Assembly (NCBI RefSeq): GCF_014647375.1
Contig: NZ_BMPB01000008.1
Span: 334,733-398,732 of the forward strand
Direction of reading: 5' to 3'
Source: Parabacteroides faecis
GTDB taxonomy: Bacteria; Bacteroidota; Bacteroidia; Bacteroidales; Tannerellaceae
Length of the DNA: 64,000 nucleotides
The notes beneath the pieces were generated by a model that was not told where the DNA came from, ran no database searches, and saw only the letters and a list, made by a program, of their open reading frames with translations. Below, in pieces: positions 29,548 through 37,932 of this stretch. Each line of letters opens with the position of its first letter. Position 1 is the stretch's first letter. Position numbers and translations under genes: made by a program.

Positions 29548-31521
29548 TTAATGTATTTGTTTTATGCTATTTAATATTTTATGAAAGATTTCAGTATTGG
29601 GATAAATTCCACAGAAATGTGAAGCTCCGGGACCATAGGCGAAAACAGGAACCATTATCGGTGTATGATCATCAGTCATATAACGAGCTGTAATATGTCC
29701 AGACTCACGATCTCCATCAACCAAAGTCAGCCCACCGGTCTCATGGTCGGCTGTCACAATAACCAACGTTTCTCCATTACTGTCGGCAAATTTCATTGCT
29801 TCAGCTACTGCTTTATCAAAACTAAGTGTCTCCATAACAGAGCCAGGTAAAGAATTGGCGTGCCCGGCATAATCAACTTTAGCACCTTCCACCATCAGAA
29901 AAAAACCTTTTTCATTCGTTTCTTTCAGTTTATCAATAGCAGCATGAGTTGCATCCGCAAGCAATGATAGCGACTCCTCGGTTGTAGCCTGCCCCATCCG
30001 TTCATCTATACAGATAACCTTTCCTTTGAGCTCGTTAATATCATCTATAGTAGTCGTTATATTATATTGAGGTCTCAACTCTTCAACCAAATTACGGCTA
30101 TCTTTCCTTTTGGTAAGTACATTCATTCCACTGCCGTTCAATAAAGTCAGAGTACCTTTCAGAAGCCAATCGGTTATTTCATCCGTATTGTCACGCTCCG
30201 TTGCATGACCGTAAAAAGCAGCAGGGGTTGCATCTGCAATATTGCCTAATGTAACGACTCCACAGGCAAATCCGTCAGAAGCCAATACCTCCGACAGAGA
30301 AGGATATACCTCACCATCTTCACTCATGCTGATATAACGGTTACAATTAGATTGTCCTGTAGCAATCGAACTTCCGGCACCCGCCGAATCTGTGGTGTAC
30401 TGGTCTTTCGCATTGGTCTGCTGTAACCCTACATATTTACATTGCAGAAAAGAAAGACCTTTATTTACCGTCTGGGCAGCACAAATCTGAGCCAGTCCCA
30501 TTCCATCACCAATCAAAAGGATCACATTTTTAATCGGTTTTTCAGTACCGTCATTCAGGTAAGTCGGCGTGTAAATTTCCACTGGCTTTGTCAGCATCCT
30601 GTTCTTTTTACCGAAGCCCCGGAAACCGGCAGTGGTTTTATCCAGCCTGTCGGTTCGGGTAACTTCTTCACTTAAATTGAGCGTATCAGAAATAATCGAG
30701 AAATTCTTACTTTCAAAATTGTGAAAGAAATCGGAGCAAGCTTCCGGTTTATCCGTATTAATGATATCCACTCCCATATTATGGAATGTATTCCACGCTG
30801 TGATACCATCCGGAGCTCCCCAAAAACGAATCGGTTTTCCCAAGGCATGAACCTTTTCTATCACGTTTGCAACCAGTTTCTTTTCCGGAGCAATCATGGC
30901 TCCTTTTCCATTCCATACAGAATAGCGACCGAAAGCATCGCTGATTATCCCGACTCGTTCCAATTGTTCCGGGGTATAGTCAACGCCGATTTGTCCATCG
31001 AAATAGATATAAGACGGATATTTGGAAAAATCAGACGGAGACGGACAGTTTCCGGTAATTACAATACGAACTGCTGCCGGATTAACAGCCGGATCAAAAA
31101 CTTCCGGATATTTATTCAACTTGGAAACTAGACAATCGAGAGTCGGTTTTTCCGGTGTTTTGAGTTCAATCAGTAATTGCAGTCTATTATCGGAGTTTTT
31201 CCAGGGACGTCCGTTATTTCGTTTATATAAAGAGAGTATAGGCTCTATATATAATTCATCCAGTGTAGATGCCGTACCCAATTCTTCCGGATCATGTGCA
31301 ACCAGAAGTTCTCCGGTTTCCTCTACTGCGTACACATCCGCTTCGATTGAGTACAACTGCTGCGAATAGGCCTGATAAAAAGGAACCCGCTGACGGTAAT
31401 CATTATGAGAATGAATCAGGACAGCCTGTTGTGCTGATAAATTTCCGAGTGGAAAAACAGTCAAAAAGCCAGCGATTAAAAGCGAGTTAAAAACAGAAAA
31501 GCGTCTTTTATTTATTTCCAT
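29548..31521 (-). CDS. Secreted fusion: PLC/GDPD-like domain plus alkaline phosphatase
   Basis: A 657-residue exported protein with two enzyme parts. Residues about 25-270 resemble the glycerophosphodiester phosphodiesterase/PI-PLC barrel: IHSHNDY at the start, IEADVY, LLVAHDPEEL, LLIELKTPEK. Residues about 330-657 are an alkaline phosphatase: IGDGMGLAQ, the nucleophile Ser in TTDSAGAGSSIATG near 378, VEGAKVDYAGHAN and TADHETGG metal ligands. ATG 31521 is chosen because it directly precedes a clean signal peptide. It is first in an operon with SusC and SusD. The likely task is cutting a phosphodiester and then removing phosphate. Confidence 0.9.
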   Translation of the reverse strand: MEINKRRFSVFNSLLIAGFLTVFPLGNLSAQQAVLIHSHNDYRQRVPFYQAYSQQLYSIEADVYAVEETGELLVAHDPEELGTASTLDELYIEPILSLYKRNNGRPWKNSDNRLQLLIELKTPEKPTLDCLVSKLNKYPEVFDPAVNPAAVRIVITGNCPSPSDFSKYPSYIYFDGQIGVDYTPEQLERVGIISDAFGRYSVWNGKGAMIAPEKKLVANVIEKVHALGKPIRFWGAPDGITAWNTFHNMGVDIINTDKPEACSDFFHNFESKNFSIISDTLNLSEEVTRTDRLDKTTAGFRGFGKKNRMLTKPVEIYTPTYLNDGTEKPIKNVILLIGDGMGLAQICAAQTVNKGLSFLQCKYVGLQQTNAKDQYTTDSAGAGSSIATGQSNCNRYISMSEDGEVYPSLSEVLASDGFACGVVTLGNIADATPAAFYGHATERDNTDEITDWLLKGTLTLLNGSGMNVLTKRKDSRNLVEELRPQYNITTTIDDINELKGKVICIDERMGQATTEESLSLLADATHAAIDKLKETNEKGFFLMVEGAKVDYAGHANSLPGSVMETLSFDKAVAEAMKFADSNGETLVIVTADHETGGLTLVDGDRESGHITARYMTDDHTPIMVPVFAYGPGASHFCGIYPNTEIFHKILNSIKQIH

Positions 31522-31618
31522 TTTCTTTTTGTTTTTCTTTGTTTTTTTACGACCGCAAAGGAACAATGCGTATATTAAGAAGAAGTTTACATGATATTAC
31601 ATTTTTGTAAAATGTTGT

Positions 31619-31626
31619 TATCTTTG
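31619..31626 (+). promoter_or_regulatory. -7 element of the symporter gene
   Basis: TATCTTTG matches TAnnTTTG 59 bp before the start. A small hairpin (CAGGGA/TCCCTG) lies in the leader at 31642-31660. The -33 side is unclear. Confidence 0.5.
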
Positions 31627-31684
31627 TCCCCGAACGTTCGACAGGGATTAAACTTCCCTGCTCTACTTAATTAAATACCGATTA

Positions 31685-33133
31685 ATGAATAGCTATATCA
31701 TCCTCTCCATAATTGCCGTTTATTTTGGCATATTGTTGCTGATTGCCTGGATCACAGGTAGGAAAAGCACAAGCAATGACGCGTTCTTCCTGGGCAACCG
31801 TAAATCACCGTGGTATATCGTTTCCATCGGGATGATCGGGACATCGCTTTCAGGCGTGACTTTCGTCTCGGTCCCGGGAATGGTACGGAGCATAGATATG
31901 ACTTATATGCAAACGGTTTTCGGCTTTTTCTTCGGATATATATTAATAGCTAAAGTATTGTTGCCTCTCTATTATAAGCTACAACTGACATCGATCTACT
32001 CCTACCTCGGAGACCGTATCGGACGAAGAAGTTACAAAACAGGGGCTTCCTTCTTTCTGCTTTCAAAGATCGTCGGGGCAGCAGCACGACTTTATCTGGT
32101 TGTCCTGATCTTGCAGCATTACGTATTCAGCACCTGGAATATTCCTTTTTGGGTAACCGTCATTATCAGTATTTTCCTGGTATGGCTATACACGTACCGA
32201 AGCGGCATAAAGACGATCATCTGGACAGATACACTCCAGGCTCTTTGCCTGGTCGCTATGCTGGTCGTTATTATATGGAAAGTAAAAGATGCCATGGAGC
32301 TAGATATGGGAGGCATGGTGCGGACATTGACAGAGAATCCCCATTTCCGTATTTTTGAATTCGATGATTGGCACAGTACGCAACATTTCGTGAAACAGTT
32401 TTTCAGCGGAATCTTTATCACTATCGTCATGACCGGACTCGATCAGGATATGATGCAAAAGAACTTGTCCTGCAAAAGTCTGAAAGATGCACAAAAAAAT
32501 ATGTACACTTATGGTTTTGCCTTTACGCCGGTGAACTTCCTGTTCCTTGCCCTCGGTGTATTGTTACTAAGCCTTGCCTCACAAAAGAATATCGAATTGC
32601 CGGTATTAAATGACGATATCCTGCCGATGTTTTGTACTTCCGGCATATTGGGACATTCCATTCTGATCTTCTTTACGATCGGTATCATAGCGGCGGCTTT
32701 CAGCAGTGCCGATTCAGCATTGACGGCATTGACTACCTCTTTCTGTGTCGACATCCTCGGAGTGGAAAAGGAAGAAGCAACCAAGGCTAAGCGCACCCGC
32801 CTGATGAGCCATTTGCTCATCTCTGTCTTATTTGCCATAATTATCCTTATCTTTAAGGCCGTAAACAGCCGTAGTGTGATCGATGCCATCTATATGATTG
32901 CTTCCTATACTTACGGTCCTTTACTGGGATTATTTGTCTTTGGATTATTCACAAAAAAACATCCGCGTGACAAATATGTTCCTTATATATGTATCTTTTC
33001 ACCGCTGATCTGCTTTGCAACGGATTATCTGGTGAAACAACATACAGGCTATGCCTTCGGTTATGAAATGCTGATGCTGAACGGAGCGATCACATTCTTC
33101 GGATTATGGGCGGCCTCAGTCAAACACAAATAA
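31685..33133 (+). CDS. Sodium:solute symporter (SSS family)
   Basis: A 482-residue transporter with 12-13 membrane helices. GRKSTSNDAFFLGNRKSPWY, SLSGVTFVSVPGMV and the sodium-site region AAAFSSADSALTALTTSFCVD are typical of the sodium/solute symporter family that carries sugars, inositol, sialic acid or similar. It is divergent from the phosphatase-SusCD operon, separated by 163 bp, and may import the dephosphorylated product; the substrate is not readable from sequence. Confidence 0.92.
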   Translation: MNSYIILSIIAVYFGILLLIAWITGRKSTSNDAFFLGNRKSPWYIVSIGMIGTSLSGVTFVSVPGMVRSIDMTYMQTVFGFFFGYILIAKVLLPLYYKLQLTSIYSYLGDRIGRRSYKTGASFFLLSKIVGAAARLYLVVLILQHYVFSTWNIPFWVTVIISIFLVWLYTYRSGIKTIIWTDTLQALCLVAMLVVIIWKVKDAMELDMGGMVRTLTENPHFRIFEFDDWHSTQHFVKQFFSGIFITIVMTGLDQDMMQKNLSCKSLKDAQKNMYTYGFAFTPVNFLFLALGVLLLSLASQKNIELPVLNDDILPMFCTSGILGHSILIFFTIGIIAAAFSSADSALTALTTSFCVDILGVEKEEATKAKRTRLMSHLLISVLFAIIILIFKAVNSRSVIDAIYMIASYTYGPLLGLFVFGLFTKKHPRDKYVPYICIFSPLICFATDYLVKQHTGYAFGYEMLMLNGAITFFGLWAASVKHK

Positions 33134-33268
33134 GAAAAACGAAATGGCTTATATCGCATAATCGCAAATAAATTCATTTAATATTAATTAACAATCGTAA
33201 AAAACAATAAGCTATCTTGTTCACACGTTTTATATAACAAAAGATTTAAACTTTTAAATATTTAGATT

Positions 33269-34022
33269 ATGACACAAATAAAAATCTAGCAACTTTAAAG
33301 AATTCACCTATCACAACAGACTAGTCTATGTAAAAGGATACAACAATTCAGGTGATGGTAGTGACGGTTATTTTATATGGAGGAGAAAAGGGTATAAATT
33401 ATCTTTTACCTAATCAATTTAATATTTTTGAAAACATAAGTGTTTCAAAAAATAGTGATTATACATATGATCTATAATATGACTGGACAAAATGCACTTT
33501 GGTTCATTAAATGCGCCTAACAATATAAAAGCAGGCAATGTATTTCTCTATTGACAAATCATTTGTAAGTATTTATAATAATACTATAAATGTATCTGAT
33601 CCAAATTGATAATACTTCAATAACAATTTTTTTATATATGGGAACAATAATGTTATGAGCGAAATAAATGTAGGATATAATGTCTTTAATTATGCCAAAC
33701 CGGGGAAAATATATGGCATAATGACAACTGTCAATATCACAAATAATATAATTGATTACTCTAACAATAAAATAGTTTTTGTTAATGACTCAAATTCTCC
33801 AATCACAAAAATAAAATCTTCAATAAACGTAGATGAATTAATCAATATTAGAACGGATGCAACATCAGTAACATAAAAAACATTTATATATGACAAATAA
33901 CGCAAATCGATCATTCACTCCAGAAAACGGGAGCAATGCGACTTTTATTAAAATTAATTATCACCTAAGCAGTGATATTTATGAGACTTATCAATTAATA
34001 TCAGTCATAAAAAAATTATCAT
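33269..34022 (+). pseudogene. Decayed pectate-lyase-like (beta-helix) protein gene
   Basis: Six bases of clear protein sense break off at stops and frameshifts. From ATG 33269 the reading MTQIKI shifts to LATLKNSPITTD, shifts again to LVYVKGYNNSGDGSDGYFIW, then meets stops. The GY-x3-GDG-x-GYF-W pattern is the usual start of Bacteroides pectate-lyase-superfamily (Pectate_lyase_3) beta-helix proteins. An open stretch at 33655-33876 and coding-like text up to about 34020 look like later parts. The region is much richer in A and T than its flanks. The function is lost. Confidence 0.6.
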
Positions 34023-34076
34023 AATACAACACAAACAGTTTATAATTACTCTTCCTATATTGAAATATTATATCAT

Positions 34077-35819
34077 ATGAAATATTTATACAACAGTTTT
34101 ATAATAATTAATCTACTCATAATCCTAACTTCATGTTTAAAAGAAGATAGTATAGATAAGCCTGAACCTCCTGAACCTACAAGTAAAATGGACTGGTGGG
34201 ATGAAGCGAAGTTCGGTATGTTTATTCATTTCGGGGTATATTCCGTTCCTGCCGGTGAATTTGCAGGAACAGATCTTGATGGAGTAGTCTATCCTACCGA
34301 TTCACCTAAATTGTCAGGAGGTGTAGGTGCAGAGTGGATTATGTACACTGCTAAAATTCCAAGAGAAACTTATAAATTATATGCAAAAGATTTCACTTGC
34401 CATAATTTTAATGCAAACCAAATAGCCGATTTAGCAAAATCTTGTGGAATGAATTATCTGGTTATTACGTTAAAACATCATGATGGATTCGTCATGTATC
34501 CTACAAAATTAACAGACTGGAACATATCAAATAGTGGAGCAAAAGGATTGGATGTTATTAAAGAGATGCAGGAAGCATGCCTCAACAGAGGTTTAAAATT
34601 CGGTGTATATTTTTCACAAAATATTGATTGGATGACCAACGAATCGTATGGTTATGTTCCGGAAATAAAAGGCAGGTATAAAGAACACAAACAGTATGAT
34701 GACTATACTGAAAATTTAATACGTGAATTTGTTACCAGATATCCATCCGTCGATTTAATATGGTGGGATGGATATCTTGAAAATACAAATACCAATTCAG
34801 CCAACCGTTTTTTACAAGCAGCTGAAAGTATAAGGCCAGACATTATATTTAATGATAGGTTATATTCAAAACATGAAGGAGATTATATTACTCCTGAGAT
34901 GTCTTTAAATTTATCTATTCAAAAATTCAAGCGATTTGAATTATGTACATCAATAAACGAAAAAAGCTGGGGATACAGTAAGTCTAAAAATCAAAACTCT
35001 TATATGACCAAAGAAGAAATCATCATCGACCTATTAAGATGTATCCAATACGGAGGCAATTTTCTTCTTAACATAGGTCCCAAAAACGATGGAAGTATAC
35101 CTGTACAACAATCTGAACCTTTAGAAAAAGCGGGATACATAATTCAAAAGATAGGAGGAATACAAGGTGCAAAAAGTCTAAACCAAATATATGGACAACA
35201 TAATTGTTTCTGTAGATATACTGTAAAAAGCAGTAATACAAAGTTGTATATAACAAAGATGCCTAATGTAAACAATTCAGAAATAAAAGTAACAGGGATC
35301 AAAAATTCCATTATCTCAATGGAAACCAATCATACAGCAAAAAAAGAAGGAGATGACGTTATTATAAGCGGTTTCAACGGAGAATTCGATACGGCATGCC
35401 TTCTGCTATCCGGAGAAATTGATTCTTACGACGCAGGAATAAATATCCCATGCAACGAAATAATATCATCTTTATCGGCCTTTGCCAACGGAGAATTCGG
35501 CATAGAGACAGGGGATAACAATCAGTTTATGCTTACAAATTGGAAAGGAGAACTTTCCAATTCCATAGAATATTGTGTTAATTCAAAAGAAAACAGATCA
35601 TATAATATATCCATTTATACAGCTGAAATGAGTGATTATGAAATATCAGTGGATATTGATGGAGAAAAATACGACAGAACAATAAAAAGAGGATATCAAC
35701 GCCATAAATCAAAAATAATGGAGAATTACAATTTAAATCAGGGAACTCATTGTATAAAATTGACAATAAAACCAAGCGAGGGGAAATGGGCTAATTTTTA
35801 TGGGATAGAATTCGAATAA
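34077..35819 (+). CDS. GH29 alpha-L-fucosidase lipoprotein
   Basis: A 580-residue fucosidase that releases terminal L-fucose, most likely from host glycans. A lipobox (LTSC near residue 20) marks it as a lipoprotein. The barrel starts at WWDEAKFGMFIHFGVYSVPAGE; the nucleophile Asp is in VDLIWWDGY near 235; GGNFLLNIGPKNDGS ends the catalytic part near 330. About 200 further residues form beta-sandwich regions. Base composition is strikingly AT-rich compared with neighbours, as is the decayed gene upstream, which suggests acquisition by transfer. Confidence 0.92.
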   Translation: MKYLYNSFIIINLLIILTSCLKEDSIDKPEPPEPTSKMDWWDEAKFGMFIHFGVYSVPAGEFAGTDLDGVVYPTDSPKLSGGVGAEWIMYTAKIPRETYKLYAKDFTCHNFNANQIADLAKSCGMNYLVITLKHHDGFVMYPTKLTDWNISNSGAKGLDVIKEMQEACLNRGLKFGVYFSQNIDWMTNESYGYVPEIKGRYKEHKQYDDYTENLIREFVTRYPSVDLIWWDGYLENTNTNSANRFLQAAESIRPDIIFNDRLYSKHEGDYITPEMSLNLSIQKFKRFELCTSINEKSWGYSKSKNQNSYMTKEEIIIDLLRCIQYGGNFLLNIGPKNDGSIPVQQSEPLEKAGYIIQKIGGIQGAKSLNQIYGQHNCFCRYTVKSSNTKLYITKMPNVNNSEIKVTGIKNSIISMETNHTAKKEGDDVIISGFNGEFDTACLLLSGEIDSYDAGINIPCNEIISSLSAFANGEFGIETGDNNQFMLTNWKGELSNSIEYCVNSKENRSYNISIYTAEMSDYEISVDIDGEKYDRTIKRGYQRHKSKIMENYNLNQGTHCIKLTIKPSEGKWANFYGIEFE

Positions 35820-35861
35820 TCATATGATGGCAAAAACAGATATCCTCAAAATCCACCAAAG

Positions 35862-35890
35862 TTTGAATTCTAAATATTTTTATACCTTTG
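35862..35890 (+). promoter_or_regulatory. Promoter of engB
   Basis: TTTG at 35862-35865 and TACCTTTG at 35883-35890, spaced 17 bp, 50 bp before the start codon. Confidence 0.6.
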
Positions 35891-35940
35891 TACATCATAA
35901 ATTGTTTGTATTAAACACAAAACAATAAAAGCGTAAGAAT

Positions 35941-36543
35941 ATGGAAATCAAAAGTGCAGAATTTGTTATCAGTAACACAGACGTAAAGAAATGCCCCGCA
36001 GGTAACTTTCCGGAGTATGCCTTTATCGGGCGAAGCAATGTTGGCAAATCCTCCCTTATCAATATGTTGACAGGCAAGAAAGGATTGGCTATGACTTCAC
36101 AGAAGCCGGGAAAAACTTTGCTTATCAATCATTTTATAATCAACAACAACTGGTTTCTGGTCGACCTGCCAGGTTATGGTTTTGCCCAGCGCGGAAAAGA
36201 AGGCAGGGAGAATATCCAGCGGATCATCGAAGATTATATCCTGGAACGTGAACAACTCACAAACCTGTTTGTCTTGATCGACTGCCGCCATGAAGCACAA
36301 AAGATCGACCTGGAATTTATGGAATGGCTGGGTGAAAACGGCATCCCTTTCTCTATCATCTTCACAAAGATCGACAAGATCAGCAAAGGACGCTTACAGG
36401 AAAATCTGAAAGCTTATCAGGAAAAGTTACTTGAAACATGGGAAGAACTCCCTCCGATGCTTTTCTCTTCTTCCGAGAAAAAAGAAGGACGGGACGAAAT
36501 ACTTAACTACATAGATACAATAAATAAAAGTTTGAAAGGTTAG
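35941..36543 (+). CDS. engB: Ribosome-biogenesis GTPase EngB/YsxC
   Basis: A 200-residue GTPase needed for 50S subunit assembly. G1 is [10 protein letters not shown]3 is [12 protein letters not shown]4 is TKID and G5 is SSEKKEG. Residues 1-20 form the short N-terminal strand ([13 protein letters not shown]) of the family. Length and order are normal. It is transcribed alone. A hairpin GGAGCGG/CCGCTCC lies about 55 bp past the stop. Confidence 0.97.
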   Translation: MEIKSAEFVISNTDVKKCPAGNFPEYAFIGRSNVGKSSLINMLTGKKGLAMTSQKPGKTLLINHFIINNNWFLVDLPGYGFAQRGKEGRENIQRIIEDYILEREQLTNLFVLIDCRHEAQKIDLEFMEWLGENGIPFSIIFTKIDKISKGRLQENLKAYQEKLLETWEELPPMLFSSSEKKEGRDEILNYIDTINKSLKG

Positions 36544-36688
36544 ATCATCCGGGAGCGACATGGCTCTGGTTACATGGATATCGCCACAGTTATACCGGAG
36601 CGGAATGCTCTCCGCTCCGTAAGGTCACGCTTCACCAAGTATAATTGCCGTGTGACCGCAGCCTCCTGAAAGAAAAAAGTTTATTTCA

Positions 36689-36718
36689 TTGTCTTTATTA
36701 AAAAAATAAATACATTTG
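36689..36718 (+). promoter_or_regulatory. Promoter of the toxin-antitoxin pair
   Basis: TTG (36689-36691), 19 bp, TACATTTG (36711-36718): a consensus promoter 31 bp before the antitoxin start. Confidence 0.75.
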
Positions 36719-36748
36719 TACTTTATCAAAACCGGAAGGAGTAAATAT

Positions 36749-37051
36749 ATGAAAGCAATGGAATTACAGGGTGAACGCCTGGAACTGTTCAACGAAATTA
36801 TCAACCTTGACACAGAAAGTATCGAGAGAGTAAAAAAGTATGTCAAGCGGATTGCATCCAACAAATCTAAAATATCCCGTAGGGTAACTGTTGACGATAT
36901 CGACTTCGTTACCGATGAAGAAATAGAAAGTGCCATGCACCCGTTATCCCATGAAGAAAAGATGGAAAGTCTTAGGTTGGCAGAGGAAGATTCGGTCTAT
37001 TACACACAAGATGAAATGCGAAAAGCTGTCACTTCATGGAGGAATCTTTAG
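36749..37051 (+). CDS. Antitoxin of a ParE/RelE-type pair
   Basis: A 100-residue protein starting MKAMELQGERLELFNEI at 36749, which is the first ATG after the promoter; an open frame further upstream would start inside the -7 element. The first 40 residues are helical and resemble the N-terminus of antitoxins in Bacteroidetes, with a charged C-terminal half (EEEIES, EEKMESLRLAEED) able to wrap a toxin. It overlaps the toxin gene by 16 bp. Confidence 0.75.
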   Translation: MKAMELQGERLELFNEIINLDTESIERVKKYVKRIASNKSKISRRVTVDDIDFVTDEEIESAMHPLSHEEKMESLRLAEEDSVYYTQDEMRKAVTSWRNL

Positions 37052-37359
37052 TTATTGCATGGAAACGCACAGCAAGAAAACAAGCTCGAACAATTTATGC
37101 CTGGTACAAAAAAGAAATGGGACTTAGAGCTGCAGATAAATTCATTAATGGGATTTTAGAAACCGTAGACTTGCTGGCATTAAATCCCAATATGGGATCT
37201 TATGAACCGGAAACCGAAACATGTAAAAGAAATTATCGTTCCTTTGTCGAACATAGAAACCATAAAATCCTTTACTATGTAGAAAAAAAGACAATCTACA
37301 TTGTTAGCATTTGGCCTAACAGCCAGAATCCAGAAAGCTTTATCAAACAACTAAAATAA
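37036..37359 (+). CDS. RelE/ParE-family toxin
   Basis: A 107-residue protein with the RelE/ParE fold signs: a helical start (VIAWKRTARKQARTIYAWYKKEMG), MGSYEPE in the middle, and the strand run YRSFVEHRNHKILYYVEKKTIYIVSIWPN before a short tail. Such toxins act on ribosome-bound mRNA (RelE) or on gyrase (ParE); this one cannot be assigned to either from sequence. The overlap with the antitoxin and shared promoter support a functional module. Confidence 0.8.
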   Translation: MEESLVIAWKRTARKQARTIYAWYKKEMGLRAADKFINGILETVDLLALNPNMGSYEPETETCKRNYRSFVEHRNHKILYYVEKKTIYIVSIWPNSQNPESFIKQLK

Positions 37360-37364
37360 ACAAC

Positions 37365-37397
37365 AAAGGAAAGCCCGGCAGCTTTCCTTTTGTTTTT
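37365..37397 (+). terminator. Terminator of the toxin-antitoxin pair
   Basis: AAAGGAAAGC (37365-37374) pairs with GCTTTCCTTT (37381-37390), followed by TGTTTTTATTTTT. It may also serve the convergent HIT gene. Confidence 0.85.
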
Positions 37398-37401
37398 ATT
37401 T

Positions 37402-37833
37402 TTATCCCAACGCTTCCTTTAACTTCGCAATCATACCTTCATACTCCTTATCCGACAAATAAACCTTCTGCGGATTCATAGTGAACGTACCTCCGAAGTC
37501 AGGGCCGTCCTCATATTTGGGAGCCAGATGGAAATGAAGATGTGAAAGTTTATCGGAATAAGCACCGTAATTTATTTTTTGCGGATTGAATACCTTCTGC
37601 ATGGCACGTGTTACCTTTACCACATCTGCCATAAACGCATTTCTTTCCTCATCGCTCAACATATTCAGATCATGCACATGGTCCTTATAAGAAACCAGGC
37701 AACGCCCATAATATGTTTGTTCCTTGAAAAGAAACAGTCTGGATACGGATAAAGGAGCTATTTCGATCATCAGATCGTGTAATGTCTGATTGTTCGTGCA
37801 ATACAAACAATCCTTAGGATCACTTAAATTCAT
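37402..37833 (-). CDS. HIT-family nucleotide-binding protein
   Basis: A 143-residue histidine-triad protein; the triad is in HLHFHLAPKY near residue 100. Members hydrolyse or transfer nucleoside monophosphates (Hint, Fhit, GalT-like). Two cysteines in CLYCTNN near residue 10 resemble the zinc-site half found in some HIT proteins. It stands alone, convergent with the toxin gene. Confidence 0.88.
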   Translation of the reverse strand: MNLSDPKDCLYCTNNQTLHDLMIEIAPLSVSRLFLFKEQTYYGRCLVSYKDHVHDLNMLSDEERNAFMADVVKVTRAMQKVFNPQKINYGAYSDKLSHLHFHLAPKYEDGPDFGGTFTMNPQKVYLSDKEYEGMIAKLKEALG

Positions 37834-37870
37834 GTTATATAGATTTATTAAATTGACGCTAAAGTAAACA

Positions 37871-37909
37871 TAAAGCCCGGTAAAAGCAAGGAACTTCTAC
37901 CGGGCTTTC
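37871..37909 (-). terminator. Terminator of the TonB-dependent receptor gene
   Basis: AAAGCCCGGTA (37872-37882) pairs with TACCGGGCTTT (37898-37908), between the receptor stop and the HIT gene. The T-run is interrupted. Confidence 0.7.
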
Positions 37910-37932
37910 CCGAATATTTTTATATCAGCCTA

